A model generated the notes under the pieces. It did no database searches, was not told where the DNA came from, and saw only the letters and a program-made list of their open reading frames with translations. Source: Herbaspirillum robiniae (GTDB taxonomy: Bacteria; Pseudomonadota; Gammaproteobacteria; Burkholderiales; Burkholderiaceae_D). Taken from it: a stretch of 64,000 bases of DNA. This document shows positions 1-7,945 of this stretch, in pieces (position 1 is the stretch's first letter; every line of letters begins with the position of its first letter). The stretch covers positions 1 through 64,000 of the forward strand of contig NZ_NJGU01000003.1 of the NCBI RefSeq assembly GCF_002213415.1, read 5' to 3'. The position numbers were made by a program, and so were the translations under genes.

Positions 1-1
1 C

Positions 2-97
2 CGCTGGTTCCACAACGACATCCAGGCCGCGCATGACTTCGTGGTGAGCGGGTCGGTGCGCAATGCGGTGGTGGCCAGTATTGGGCAGTTTGTTTGA
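2..97 (+). CDS. C-terminal fragment of an unidentified protein
   Basis: An open frame enters from the left edge and ends at TGA 95-97, giving 31 residues that begin RWFHNDIQAAHDF and end ASIGQFV. The composition and third-position GC bias look like real coding sequence, and the next stretch is clearly non-coding. The fragment is too short for me to assign a family. The rest of the gene lies outside the window. Confidence 0.6.
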   Translation, partial: RWFHNDIQAAHDFVVSGSVRNAVVASIGQFV

Positions 98-413
98 TGG
101 GCGGACGTATCGTCGTCTGGATGCCCTAGGCGCGCTTCGAGCGTAGCGCCATCCCGCCAAGGCAGCGGAGCATCACTCCACCGCCGTCATCCCGGCGCAG
201 GCCGGGATCCAGTGTCTTTTGTTGCGCAGCGATGCACGACGAACGACGCTGGATCCTGACTTTCGTCAGGATGACGGCGGTGTTTTTTTGGGGATTCGGT
301 TTGGTTCTGGGGCTGGATCCAGGTCGGAGTTGAGCCTGGATTCGGCCCCCGGTTGGATTCGGACCGGCGTCCGGGCGAGCCGGCCCTATCCTCGCCGAAC
401 CCGCATCTTCCTG
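98..413. other. Intergenic region with repeat element
   Basis: This gap separates the left-edge gene from the convergent oxygenase gene. It contains the inverted-repeat element described at 181-280. The remainder (285-413) is rich in short motifs such as ggattcgg and tggatc, but I see no gene, promoter or terminator in it. Confidence 0.6.
181..280. repeat. Structured inverted-repeat (REP-like) element, copy A
   Basis: The outer arms 181-192 (ccgccgtcatcc) and 269-280 (ggatgacggcgg) are perfect 12-base inverted repeats. Inside them, 205-212 (ggatccag) pairs with 249-256 (ctggatcc). Two small hairpins sit within the arms: 191-206 (cccggc/gccggg) and 255-270 (cctgac/gtcagg). The whole could fold as a cruciform or cloverleaf. 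A diverged copy with the modules in swapped order lies at 16225-16351. It resembles the extragenic palindromic elements common in GC-rich proteobacteria. Confidence 0.75.
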
Positions 414-1070
414 TCACAACGAGAAATTCAGCGCAATCGAAATACGCGGGCGCATGCCCGTATAGGTGGTGACGCAATGCTGCAGCCAGGAGGGAAACGC
501 GATCAGCCGGCCGCTGGTTGCCGTCACTGCCTGCGTGTAGCCGGCATTGAGGCAGCCTTCTATCCTGAAACGCAGGGCCGGGGCATACATCGCGGGCAGG
601 ATGCCGCGCGGATCGTGGAATTCCAGCTGGCCGCCGTTATCGGTCTCCTCCAGGTCGCGGCCATCGTCGACCCAGTAGACCAGCGACCAGAAGGCGCCCG
701 GGTGGGCGTGCAGGGCGTTCGAGCAGCCTTTGGCGTTGACGTTGGCCCAGCCTTCCATCTTCCATGCGTGGCTGGGCTCGACCAGGCCGTGCGCGGAATT
801 GACGGCGGTCAGCCGGTCGACGAAGGAGCGGCTGAAATCGAGCAGGGTCCCGATGGCCGGATGATCCCAGTTGCACAGGTCCGGGGCCGATTGCCAGCCG
901 CCGATGTTGCTGTGCTGCGTGGAGGCTTCGCCGTCGCACCGCGTGAGGATGTAGTCGGCCAGGCTCCGGTTGAGGGCGGCGGTGATCGGCACCTCGATGC
1001 TGGCGATGGGCGTGGCGAACAGCCGGTGGATTTCTATCAGGCCGGGATCGATTTGGGTGGGTGAGGGCAT
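414..1070 (-). CDS. Putative 2OG-Fe(II) oxygenase family protein
   Basis: A protein of 218 aa that matches in pattern the small putative 2-oxoglutarate/Fe(II) oxygenase group of TIGR02466 type. A histidine-containing stretch NALHAHPGAFWSLVYWV near residue 120 and LEFHDPR near residue 150 are followed by PSWLQHCV and RPRISIALNF close to the C-terminus. This gives the expected order of iron ligands (His, acidic residue, distal His) and a 2OG-binding Arg. No signal peptide is visible, so it is probably cytoplasmic. The substrate is unknown. The start is the ATG at 1070; no strong Shine-Dalgarno is visible upstream. It stands alone, with convergent or divergent neighbours. Confidence 0.7.
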   Translation of the reverse strand: MPSPTQIDPGLIEIHRLFATPIASIEVPITAALNRSLADYILTRCDGEASTQHSNIGGWQSAPDLCNWDHPAIGTLLDFSRSFVDRLTAVNSAHGLVEPSHAWKMEGWANVNAKGCSNALHAHPGAFWSLVYWVDDGRDLEETDNGGQLEFHDPRGILPAMYAPALRFRIEGCLNAGYTQAVTATSGRLIAFPSWLQHCVTTYTGMRPRISIALNFSL

Positions 1071-1447
1071 GGCAGCCGGTTCGCTGGGGCTAAAACGGTT
1101 CTTTACAATCTTGACCGGAGCTTACAGTGTGAACTGACAATGAGCTGACTGGATCGTGGTTATTTACATAACTTTTCGTCATTGGCCGCAGAGGGAGCGG
1201 CGCTCCGGATGATCGCATGCCCTATTCTTCCCTCGCGCAAAGCCCGCTTGTTAGCGGGCTTTTTTGTTGATCTTCTCGCAAGTGACGACTTGATTTTTGC
1301 TTGATTCTTGCGACATGGGATTATTTCCGTGTATAAACACGCCCTTGATCTTTGTAAAGACGGGGCGCACCGAGAAGGCGTCCTCGACCGGATCAAGACA
1401 TCAAGCCATCAACCAAGCAGTTCACCAAAGAAAGAAGGAATCGACGC
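1071..1447. other. Intergenic region, possible small transcript
   Basis: A 377-base gap between two divergent genes. It contains a plus-strand intrinsic terminator at 1241-1265 with no plus-strand gene in front of it. The stretch 1270-1447 is the probable promoter and leader region of the outer-membrane protein at 1448. The short frames here have no ribosome-binding sites and look non-coding. Confidence 0.5.
1241..1265 (+). terminator. Rho-independent terminator (orphan)
   Basis: The stem agcccgc/gcgggct (1241-1247 with 1254-1260) has a six-base loop and is followed by a T-run through 1265. No plus-strand gene precedes it, so it may end a small RNA or protect the next gene from read-through. 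Confidence 0.7.
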
Positions 1448-2077
1448 ATGCAGAAGATTGTGAGAGGCGCATTCGCGCTGTCCCTGGGTTTGTCCATCCT
1501 GGCGGTTACTCCGGCCATGGCGCAGCAGGCCAATCAGTTCGCCGGCTTCAGCGTGGGCGGCGCGTTGGCGTATCGTCATACCAACGTGGACATGAAGGGC
1601 TTCCTCAACTCTTCTCCCTCGGCCAATGACGGCGTGGCTGCGCTGGATGCCTCGTATGCGTTCGCGCTGTCGCCGCAATGGTCGCTGGCCCTGGGCGGCA
1701 CCTATGACCTGAACAAGACCGACGGCGGTTCGGTCAGCTATCGCGACGGCAGCCGCACCGGCAACGTCAGCGTCAAGCTGAAGAACCACTGGTCGCTGTA
1801 TCTTGCTCCCGGCTATGCCTTCGCCAAAGACTGGCAGGTGTACGGCAAGCTGGCCTACCATCGCATTCAGGGCGAATACCGCGATTCGCTGTTCCCGTCG
1901 GGGACGACTTCGCATGACGGCGTCGGCTACGGCGTCGGCCTGAACTATGCCGCCAGCGCCAGGCTGCGCGTGGGCGTGGAGCTGCAGCGCGTGAATTTCA
2001 GCCGCGAGCAGGGCAACGAAAGCAGCGGCAAGCCGGAGTTGACCGAGGCCGCGATCAAGCTGGGTTACCAGTTCTGA
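1448..2077 (+). CDS. Outer-membrane beta-barrel protein
   Basis: A protein of 209 aa with a clear Sec signal peptide (MQKIVRGAFALSLGLSILAV, cleavage after AMA near residue 25). The rest consists of alternating amphipathic strands (YAFALSPQWSLALGG, WSLYLAPGYAFAKDWQVYGKL) and ends KLGYQF. The terminal aromatic residue is typical of barrels inserted by the Bam complex. Its size fits an eight-stranded OmpA/OmpW/opacity-type barrel. The ligand or role is unknown. The start ATG follows an AGAAGGAATC-type ribosome site. It is a single-gene unit closed by the strong terminator at 2121-2148. Confidence 0.8.
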   Translation: MQKIVRGAFALSLGLSILAVTPAMAQQANQFAGFSVGGALAYRHTNVDMKGFLNSSPSANDGVAALDASYAFALSPQWSLALGGTYDLNKTDGGSVSYRDGSRTGNVSVKLKNHWSLYLAPGYAFAKDWQVYGKLAYHRIQGEYRDSLFPSGTTSHDGVGYGVGLNYAASARLRVGVELQRVNFSREQGNESSGKPELTEAAIKLGYQF

Positions 2078-2120
2078 ACGCAAGTCCGCAGACCGGCCGG
2101 TCTGCGTGGCCAAATGAAAA

Positions 2121-2148
2121 GAGCAGCCTTCGGGCTGCTCTTTTTTTT
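2121..2148 (+). terminator. Rho-independent terminator
   Basis: A perfect 8-bp stem (gagcagcc/ggctgctc) capped by a ttcg tetraloop and followed by eight T residues. It lies 43 bases after the stop codon of the outer-membrane protein gene. Confidence 0.92.
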
Positions 2149-2179
2149 GCGCGGAATCGGTCCGCAGACGGCAGGGCGC

Positions 2180-2863
2180 CTATATCTCGGCCCATTGCCG
2201 CAGCAGGTTGTGGTAGTGGCCGGTCAGTCCCAGCACTTCCTCGGTGTCGCCGATCCTGGCGCGCAGGCTGGAGATGTTCTGGTCCAGTTCGAACAGCATG
2301 CTGCGCTTCCAGTCGTCGCGGATCATGCTCTGGCTCCAGAAGAAGGAGCATACGCGCGCGCCGGCCGTCACCGGTTCGACGCGGTGCAGGCTGGTGGACG
2401 GATAGAGGATCAGGTCGCCGGCCGGCAGCTTGACTTCATGGGTGCCGTAGGTGTCGACCACGACCAGCTCGCCGCCTTCGTACTCTTCGGGCGCGGACAG
2501 GAACAGCGTGGTCGAGACGTCGGTGCGGATGGAGACGCCGGGCGCGTCAGGCAGGTTGCGCACCGAGCCGTCGACGTGCAGGCCGTAGTGCTCGCCGCCT
2601 TCGTAGCTGTTGAACAAGGGCGGCATGGTCTTCTTGGGCAGGGCGGCGGCGAAGAACAGCGGGTTCTTGCGCAGCGCATCGAGGATGATTTCCCCCAGCT
2701 TCAGTCCCACCGGCGAATGCTCGGGCAGCTGGCGGTTGCGCTTGACCTTGGCGCCCTGGTCGCCGACGGTGGCGCGGCCGTCGACCCAGTCGGCGCGATC
2801 CAGTTCGGTGCGGATGTGGCGCACCTGGTCGGCGCTGAGGACTTCGGGGATGTGCAGCATCAT
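2180..2863 (-). CDS. piuC: PKHD-type Fe(II)/2OG hydroxylase PiuC (YbiX)
   Basis: A protein of 227 aa of the PiuC/YbiX family, Fe(II)- and 2-oxoglutarate-dependent dioxygenases repeatedly found beside siderophore receptors. Visible features are the HxD iron motif in [11 protein letters not shown] near residue 95, the distal His in [11 protein letters not shown] and the 2OG-binding Arg in [11 protein letters not shown] chose the ATG at 2863 because GGAG stands nine bases upstream; an upstream in-frame TTG at 2878 would put that site inside the gene. It lies directly downstream of the catecholate receptor on the same strand, the arrangement of fiu-ybiX in E. coli. The physiological substrate of the family is not settled. 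Confidence 0.9.
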   Translation of the reverse strand: MMLHIPEVLSADQVRHIRTELDRADWVDGRATVGDQGAKVKRNRQLPEHSPVGLKLGEIILDALRKNPLFFAAALPKKTMPPLFNSYEGGEHYGLHVDGSVRNLPDAPGVSIRTDVSTTLFLSAPEEYEGGELVVVDTYGTHEVKLPAGDLILYPSTSLHRVEPVTAGARVCSFFWSQSMIRDDWKRSMLFELDQNISSLRARIGDTEEVLGLTGHYHNLLRQWAEI

Positions 2864-2880
2864 GGCGGAATTCTCCAAAG

Positions 2881-2904
2881 AAAAGCCCCTCCGCGGGGAG
2901 GGGC
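2881..2904 (-). terminator. Hairpin terminator between receptor and piuC
   Basis: On the minus strand the stem gcccctcc/ggaggggc (2885-2892 with 2897-2904) is followed by TTTTCTTT. It falls after the receptor gene and about 20 bases before the piuC start codon. Read-through would lower piuC expression relative to the receptor, or piuC is separately initiated. Confidence 0.65.
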
Positions 2905-3020
2905 CATCGGGCCCGGATGACCGGACGTTCTCTGCATGGAACCCGGCCCGACATCGACGACTTTAAACGCTGCCGGCGATGCGCGGGCTGAGGCAGATCA
3001 AACCGCTGGCATCGGTTCGG

Positions 3021-5345
3021 TCAGAACTTGATGTTGGCGGTCAGCGTCACGGTGCGCGGCGTGCCGGGAGTATAGCGATAGCCGCTCTTGTTGATCGCGG
3101 CCACGTAGTCCTTGTTGAAAATATTGTACACATTCAACTGCAGGTCCAGGTTCTTGTTGACCACGTAGCCGGCCATGCCGTCGAACACCCAATAGGAGTC
3201 GGCGTACTGCGGCGTGCCGCTGAGCACGTCGTCGCTGCCGCGCAGCAGCGAGCTGACGTAGCGTGCGCCGCCGCCGACGGTAAAGCCCTTGGGCAGCTTG
3301 TAAGTCGCCCACGAGGTGAAGGCTTGCTTGGGCGTGTAGGCCAGGTTGTTTTCGCCGTTGGCGGTGACGATCTTGCCGCTGTCGACCTTGGTGTCCATGT
3401 AGGTGTAGCCGGCAGTGACCGACAGGTTCGGAGTCACTTCGCCGGTCACGCCCAGCTCGATGCCCTGGACGGTCTTCTTGCCGGTCTGGAAGTACAGGCC
3501 GGAGGTCGCATCCTGCTCGACTTCATTCTGGACTTCGGTGCGGTACAGGGCGGCGGTGACGGCCAGCTTCTTGTTCAGCAGGTCCCACTTGGTGCCGATC
3601 TCGGCGGTCTTGGTCTTCTGCGGGGCGAAACTGGCGTTGTCGGCGCTGCTGGCGGTGGCGTTGAGCGAGAAGCTGCTGCCGCCCGGCGGCTGCTGCGAGG
3701 TCGCGTACAGCGCATAGACGCTGCTGTAGTCGGTCGGCTTGTAGATGCCGGCCAGCTTCCAGTTGAACAGGTTGCCGCTGGTGCTGAAGTTCTGGCGGAA
3801 CAGGGTGTTGGCCGCCACCCCGGTCGGGCAGATGGTGCCGCGTCCCGAGGCCACGCAGCGGTAGCCGCTGGCGACGTCGGTGTCGTAGTGGTCCACGCGC
3901 ACGCCGCCGTTGATCGACCAGCGCTCATTGAACTTGAGGGTGTCGAACAGGTAGGCGGAGATGGTATTGGTCTTGCCCGAGCTGTTCAGGCCCGGGTCGG
4001 CCGTCATCTTCCAGGTGCCCTGGCCGGCGTTCGGGTTGGGGTTGTACAGGTTGGCCGCTGGCAGCGTGCCGCTGGTGGCGTAGCCGTTGCTGTCCTGCTT
4101 TTCCTGCGTCAGTTCCACGCCGCCCATCAGGGTGTGCTTGAGGCCGCCGGTGTCGAGGTTGGCGGTGATGTAGGTCTGGTTGGTCAGGATGGTGTTGGTC
4201 TGGTCCTTGATGGTCGGGTTGGAGCGGGCGATGGTCCAGGTCGACAGGTCGGTCGCGCTCGGCGTCACCAGGTTGGCGGCGCTGCCCATGAAGGAGGTCA
4301 GCAGGTAGTTCTGGTGCGTCTTGCCGTAGCGGGTGGTGTTCTGCAGCTTCACGTCCGGCGAGATGTCATGTTCCACGCGCAGGGTCACGCGGTCGGTGGT
4401 GACGTCGTTGTAGTCGCTGGTGAGGCCGTAGAAGTTGGCGGAATTCACCCGCGGCGCGCTGGTCACGTAGGCGCGCGGCGCGATGATGGGCGCGGTGGCG
4501 GTCTGCGGGCTCTTGTAGCCGGGCAGGCCGATGGTGGGCACGCCGCCGTCGGGGACGTCGTTCTGCTCCATGTGCAGGTAGTCCAGGAAGATGCGGGTGC
4601 TGGTGCCCAGGCCGTTGGCCAGCGAGGCGGCGACGCCGGTGTGGTCGTTGTTGACCTCGTGGCGGCCCGGCACGCCGCTGTCCTGTTTCATCAGGTTCAG
4701 GCGCAGGGCGGTGCCGTTTTCGTTGTTGATGACCTTGTTCCAGTCGGCGGTGGCGCGCTTCTGGCCCCAGCCGCCGTACATGGCGCTGGCGCTGAAGGCG
4801 TCGGTGAGCTCGGCTTGCTTGGTGACCAGGTTGACCGAGCCGGTCGGCGAGCCGCGGCCGTTGTCGGTGCCGGCCGGTCCCTTCAGGACTTCGACCTGCT
4901 GGATGTTGAACATGTCGCGCGAGACCGAACCCAGGTCGCGCACGTTGTCCACGAAGATGGCGCTGGAGGCGTCGAAGCCGCGCATGTAGATGGCGTCGCC
5001 GGTGTTGGTCGAACCGTTCTCGCCGAGATAGAAAGTGCCCACGCCGGGGCTGTTGCGCAGCGCCTCGGTCAGCGTGGTGGCGCCTTGCTGGTCGATCAGC
5101 TGCTTCTTGATGACCTGCAGGGTCTGCGGGGTATCGACCAGCGGCTGGGTGTATTTGGCGGAGGAGGCCTTGTCGGCCTTGTAGGCCGACTCCTGGGTGG
5201 CGCTCACTTCCACGTTGGGCAGCGTGCTTTGCGCCTGCTGCGCATGCACGCCGACGGCGGGCAGCAGCAGGGCGCCGGCGACGGCGGCGGACAGCTTGGT
5301 GTTGAGGCGCGCGTGGGCGTGCTTGCGGCTTTTTATGTAGGTCAT
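3021..5345 (-). CDS. fiu: TonB-dependent catecholate siderophore receptor (Fiu-like)
   Basis: A protein of 774 aa, normal for the Fiu/PiuA group. It is an outer-membrane gated channel that takes up ferric catecholate-type siderophores using TonB energy. A signal peptide ends near residue 35 (AVGVHAQQ). A TonB-box-like VEVSAT follows, then a plug domain (about 60-180) with TLTEALRNSPGV, IYMRGFDA and VEVLKGPAGTDNGRGSPTG. A 22-strand barrel follows, ending LTANIKF with the terminal Phe of Bam substrates. A Fur-like site lies upstream at 5532-5554 and piuC lies downstream, both expected for an iron-repressed unit. The exact siderophore cannot be told from sequence. Confidence 0.9.
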   Translation of the reverse strand: MTYIKSRKHAHARLNTKLSAAVAGALLLPAVGVHAQQAQSTLPNVEVSATQESAYKADKASSAKYTQPLVDTPQTLQVIKKQLIDQQGATTLTEALRNSPGVGTFYLGENGSTNTGDAIYMRGFDASSAIFVDNVRDLGSVSRDMFNIQQVEVLKGPAGTDNGRGSPTGSVNLVTKQAELTDAFSASAMYGGWGQKRATADWNKVINNENGTALRLNLMKQDSGVPGRHEVNNDHTGVAASLANGLGTSTRIFLDYLHMEQNDVPDGGVPTIGLPGYKSPQTATAPIIAPRAYVTSAPRVNSANFYGLTSDYNDVTTDRVTLRVEHDISPDVKLQNTTRYGKTHQNYLLTSFMGSAANLVTPSATDLSTWTIARSNPTIKDQTNTILTNQTYITANLDTGGLKHTLMGGVELTQEKQDSNGYATSGTLPAANLYNPNPNAGQGTWKMTADPGLNSSGKTNTISAYLFDTLKFNERWSINGGVRVDHYDTDVASGYRCVASGRGTICPTGVAANTLFRQNFSTSGNLFNWKLAGIYKPTDYSSVYALYATSQQPPGGSSFSLNATASSADNASFAPQKTKTAEIGTKWDLLNKKLAVTAALYRTEVQNEVEQDATSGLYFQTGKKTVQGIELGVTGEVTPNLSVTAGYTYMDTKVDSGKIVTANGENNLAYTPKQAFTSWATYKLPKGFTVGGGARYVSSLLRGSDDVLSGTPQYADSYWVFDGMAGYVVNKNLDLQLNVYNIFNKDYVAAINKSGYRYTPGTPRTVTLTANIKF

Positions 5346-5531
5346 AGCTCTGGGCCTGAGAACGGAACGTTAGGGGGACAGGCTGGCTATGCACAGGCGA
5401 CGACGTGCGCGTCAGCGATGCTGAGGCGAGGGTCCTGCGGTGGTGGCTGGCGTATGTATTAGTTTTTTTATTCTGGCCGCTCGATCTTTGTCGGTGCTGT
5501 CACAGAATTTTTACAATTATAAAGATGAGCT

Positions 5532-5554
5532 GAATAGAAGTAATTCCTATTCTC
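5532..5554 (-). promoter_or_regulatory. Fur-box-like operator
   Basis: The sequence gaatag-N9-ctattc (5532-5552), followed by tc, forms a 21-base imperfect palindrome in an AT-rich setting. Read on the minus strand it begins TGAGAATAGGAATTA, close to the TGAGAAT half of known Fur sites. It lies about 190 bases upstream of a catecholate receptor gene. The site is inferred from pattern and context. Confidence 0.55.
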
Positions 5555-5716
5555 AAAATTTATGAATGTTTTTTGATGCTTCACCAGGGCTCTTGCTGGC
5601 AAAGCCAGTCCGGCGGCGGTTTTCCGGAATTCCGGGGCGGGCGGGAAATGTTGCGAAAATGTTGCAGCATGTAACGGCGTGCGTTGCGGGTGTACTCCGC
5701 AAGTAAAGAAGCGGCC

Positions 5717-5744
5717 AAAAAAATGGCCCCGTCAGAGGGGCCAT
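5717..5744 (-). terminator. Rho-independent terminator
   Basis: The minus-strand stem atggcccc/ggggccat (5723-5730 with 5737-5744) is followed by a run of seven T residues. It ends the transcript that contains the aldolase and tautomerase genes. Confidence 0.85.
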
Positions 5745-5760
5745 CGGGCGGTTTTCCGGC

Positions 5761-5943
5761 TCAGTCAGACCAGAGTTTCCCCGCCGTGGCCCAGTTTTCC
5801 TTCTTCACGTCCTGGATGATGATGTCCACCGATTCCGGCGGGCATTGCAGCGTCTTGCAGGTGACCTCGGTGATGGCTTTCACCAGTTCGCGCTTCTGTT
5901 CCACGCTGCGTCCTTCGAACAGCTGGATATTGAATGTGGGCAT
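5761..5943 (-). CDS. 4-oxalocrotonate tautomerase family protein
   Basis: A protein of 60 aa, the usual length for the 4-OT subfamily. It begins MPTFNIQLFEGRSVEQKREL, so removal of Met exposes the catalytic N-terminal Pro1 used as general base. Arg12 (in EGRS) and the VTCKTLQCPPESVDIIIQDV segment fit the family fold. Such enzymes tautomerise enol/keto acids in aromatic or related catabolism; the substrate here is unknown. A strong AAGGAG site precedes the ATG. It follows the class II aldolase gene by 36 bases on the same strand, so the two are probably co-transcribed. Confidence 0.88.
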   Translation of the reverse strand: MPTFNIQLFEGRSVEQKRELVKAITEVTCKTLQCPPESVDIIIQDVKKENWATAGKLWSD

Positions 5944-5979
5944 GGGGTTCTCCTTTTTCAGATAGGCATCGGTGGGTGT

Positions 5980-6750
5980 TCAATCCTGGTAACCGGGATC
6001 CAGGCGCGCCAGCTTGCGCAGCAGCGCCGGCCATTCGAGCGCGCCTTCCGGGCTGCCGTCGCCCAGCAGCTGGTCGCGCGTCTTGCGGCATACCGCCGCC
6101 TGCGGCTGGTGCGCATAGGGGGCGCCGGCCAGGGCCTTGAGCTGGATGGCGCAGGCCTTGTCCAGCGTGTCGAGCAGCACGTAGGCCTCGGCCACGGTGC
6201 GCCCGCACACCAGGCTGCCGTGATTGCGCAGCAGCATGGCGGGGTAATCGGCCAGCGCCTTCACCAGCCGTCCCTGCTCCTGCGGCGTGAGCGCCAGGCC
6301 TTCGTAGTCGTGGTAGCCGATCAGCTCATAAAAGCGCAGCGCATGCTGCGACAAGGGCAGCAGGCCTTGCGGCTGGATGCCGACGGCGATCGTGTTCTCG
6401 TTGTGCAGGTGCAGGACGCAATGGGCGTCGGCGCGCGCCGCGTGCACCGCGGCGTGGATGGCGAAGCCGCCGGCGTTGACGCGGCGTCGCGTGCCGTCCA
6501 CGACTTCTCCCGCCAGCGAAATCTTGACCAGGCTCGAGGCCGTGATCTCGTCGAAGGCCAGGCCGAACTCGTTGATCAGGAAATGCCCCGGCTCGCCGGG
6601 CACGGTGGCCGAGATGTGGGTATAGACCAGGTCGTCCCAGCCCTTCATCGCGCACAGGCGATAGCAGGCGGCGAGGTCGCGGCGGACCTGCCATTCTTCG
6701 GCGCTGATGGACTGGCTGGCCAGGTCGGGCTTGCTGTGATCGGTTTGCAT
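5980..6750 (-). CDS. Class II aldolase/adducin domain protein
   Basis: A protein of 256 aa. An aldolase_II domain spans roughly residues 25-215. The metal-binding histidines are visible in HCVLHLHNENT (HxH) and RNHGSL, and the acidic catalytic position is likely in FDEITASSLVK. The family includes fuculose-, rhamnulose- and ribulose-phosphate aldolases/epimerases, but bacterial members with this adducin-like signature are often of unknown substrate. I use ATG 6750 (MQTDHSKPD); a longer version would need a TTG start at 6786. It is paired with the tautomerase downstream, suggesting a small catabolic operon for an oxo-acid or sugar-derived compound. Confidence 0.8.
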   Translation of the reverse strand: MQTDHSKPDLASQSISAEEWQVRRDLAACYRLCAMKGWDDLVYTHISATVPGEPGHFLINEFGLAFDEITASSLVKISLAGEVVDGTRRRVNAGGFAIHAAVHAARADAHCVLHLHNENTIAVGIQPQGLLPLSQHALRFYELIGYHDYEGLALTPQEQGRLVKALADYPAMLLRNHGSLVCGRTVAEAYVLLDTLDKACAIQLKALAGAPYAHQPQAAVCRKTRDQLLGDGSPEGALEWPALLRKLARLDPGYQD

Positions 6751-6776
6751 AGAAGATTGAAGGAGCAGAAATGCGC

Positions 6777-6839
6777 GGACGGACAAGCGCAGCTTACGCG
6801 ATTGTCCGTCCGGCTTCCAAGCCTTGCCGCAGGCAAGGC
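6777..6839. repeat. Two adjacent inverted repeats, possible terminator of the channel gene
   Basis: A 10-bp stem (ggacggacaa 6777-6786 with ttgtccgtcc 6802-6811) and an 8-bp stem (gccttgcc 6821-6828 with ggcaaggc 6832-6839) stand between the aldolase gene and the Tsx-like gene. Neither is followed by a T-run, so they are either Rho-assisted ends or boundary elements. Confidence 0.5.
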
Positions 6840-6849
6840 GGGGAGAAGA

Positions 6850-7668
6850 TCAGAAGTGGTATTCCAGGCGCACCATCGGCGTCTTGGCTAGCGAGCCCGG
6901 CACGTTGCTGGGGTTGCCGAACTTGTTGCGCCAGTACTGGTACTCCAGGCCCAGGCGCAGCGTGTTCTTGCCCATGCCCATGGTGTTGCCGAGGTCGTAC
7001 ATGATCTGGCCGTCGAAGTTCAGCTCGGGCGCGGTCGGGCCGCCGAATTCATTCTTGCCCTTGGAGGCGATGTAGTTCAGGTAGCCCTCGAAGGCGAAGC
7101 CCGAACCGCCGAAGGGAATGCCCCAGGCCAGGTTCAGCATCGGGTGCGTGTCGTAGCTGTAGCGGCTGGAGACGCCCTTGGGCTGGTTGCTCTCGAACAG
7201 CGCCAGCAGGCTGATGTTGAGGAAGCCCGGCACATCCATCATCAGGGTCGGACCGACCACCCACATGCGTTTCTTGGAGGCGTAGCTGTTGTCGTTCTTG
7301 GTGTTCCAGTCGAAGCCCAGCGTGAAGCCGACGCCGCGTGCCGGGCCGAAGGAGAGGTCGCGGCCGGCGATCTTGCCGATGTCCAGCGTGTGGCGATAGG
7401 TGATGTAGGCTTCCTGGGCGTTGTCGTCCTTGTTGTCGGACATCAGCAGGTCGACGTTGAGGAAGTTGGTGCCGTACTTGTAGCCGCTGCTGTGGGTGAA
7501 GTTGATGATGTTCTTGGTGATGTCCTGCGAGTTGTAGGGCTCGGCGAAGCGGGTGCCGTAGCGGTAGCCGATGGAATTGTCGGCCCAGTCGGCGGCGGCT
7601 GCCGCGCCGGACGCGACCAGCAGGCCGGCGGCGATGGCGCCCTGGATGCGCAGGGATGTGTGGTGCAT
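6850..7668 (-). CDS. Tsx-like outer-membrane channel protein
   Basis: A protein of 272 aa with a signal peptide (GAIAAGLLVASGAAAAADWA, cleavage near residue 26). The body is strand-rich, with features of the Tsx/nucleoside-channel family: SIGYRYGTRFAEPYN near the N-terminus, THSSGYKYGTNFLNVDLL, GFTLGFDWNTKND and the C-terminal GLEYQYWRNKFG...VRLEYHF. Tsx-type channels pass nucleosides through the outer membrane. Next to allantoinase this suggests uptake of purine-related compounds, but specificity is inferred. GGAGGAGACACC precedes the ATG. It is the gene after puuE on the same strand, with a 277-base gap. Confidence 0.75.
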   Translation of the reverse strand: MHHTSLRIQGAIAAGLLVASGAAAAADWADNSIGYRYGTRFAEPYNSQDITKNIINFTHSSGYKYGTNFLNVDLLMSDNKDDNAQEAYITYRHTLDIGKIAGRDLSFGPARGVGFTLGFDWNTKNDNSYASKKRMWVVGPTLMMDVPGFLNISLLALFESNQPKGVSSRYSYDTHPMLNLAWGIPFGGSGFAFEGYLNYIASKGKNEFGGPTAPELNFDGQIMYDLGNTMGMGKNTLRLGLEYQYWRNKFGNPSNVPGSLAKTPMVRLEYHF

Positions 7669-7945
7669 GGTGTCTCCTCCATAGTTTGATGTGGCCGCGC
7701 GTGGTTATTGGTATGCGCGGTTCCGTGGTTCCGCCACGGCGGTCTTTCAGAAATCGGGCGCAGCTTTCCCGGGCCGCCGGCGGCAGGGCGCGGGCGGGAC
7801 GGGGAGCGGGGCTTCAGGGCGCACGCATCCGGAGCCTGCGCGGGCGGCAGGCCGGTCGGACGGGATGCGTAGGATGGCCGGCGGGAGGGTGGCGCCGGCC
7901 TGCCGCGGGCCGCCGGCTTCTGTTGGAAGCCGGCGGCAAATACGG

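Larger units (their letters stand above)
5346..5760. other. Promoter region of the receptor gene
   Basis: A 415-base gap. It is AT-rich at 5455-5560, where the receptor promoter and Fur-like site lie on the minus strand. It contains the terminator of the tautomerase operon at 5717-5744. The short minus-strand frame in between has no ribosome site and looks non-coding. Confidence 0.6.

Noticed and set aside
1160-1396. 78-codon minus-strand frame
   Set aside because: It runs through the orphan terminator and has no ribosome site; residues are Arg/Ser-rich without a pattern.
2979-5462. Very long open frame (over 800 codons) on the plus strand opposite the Fiu-like receptor
   Set aside because: Composition is dominated by Gly, Val, Ala and Arg as expected for the antisense of a GC-rich gene; no domain, and the opposite strand encodes a clear receptor.
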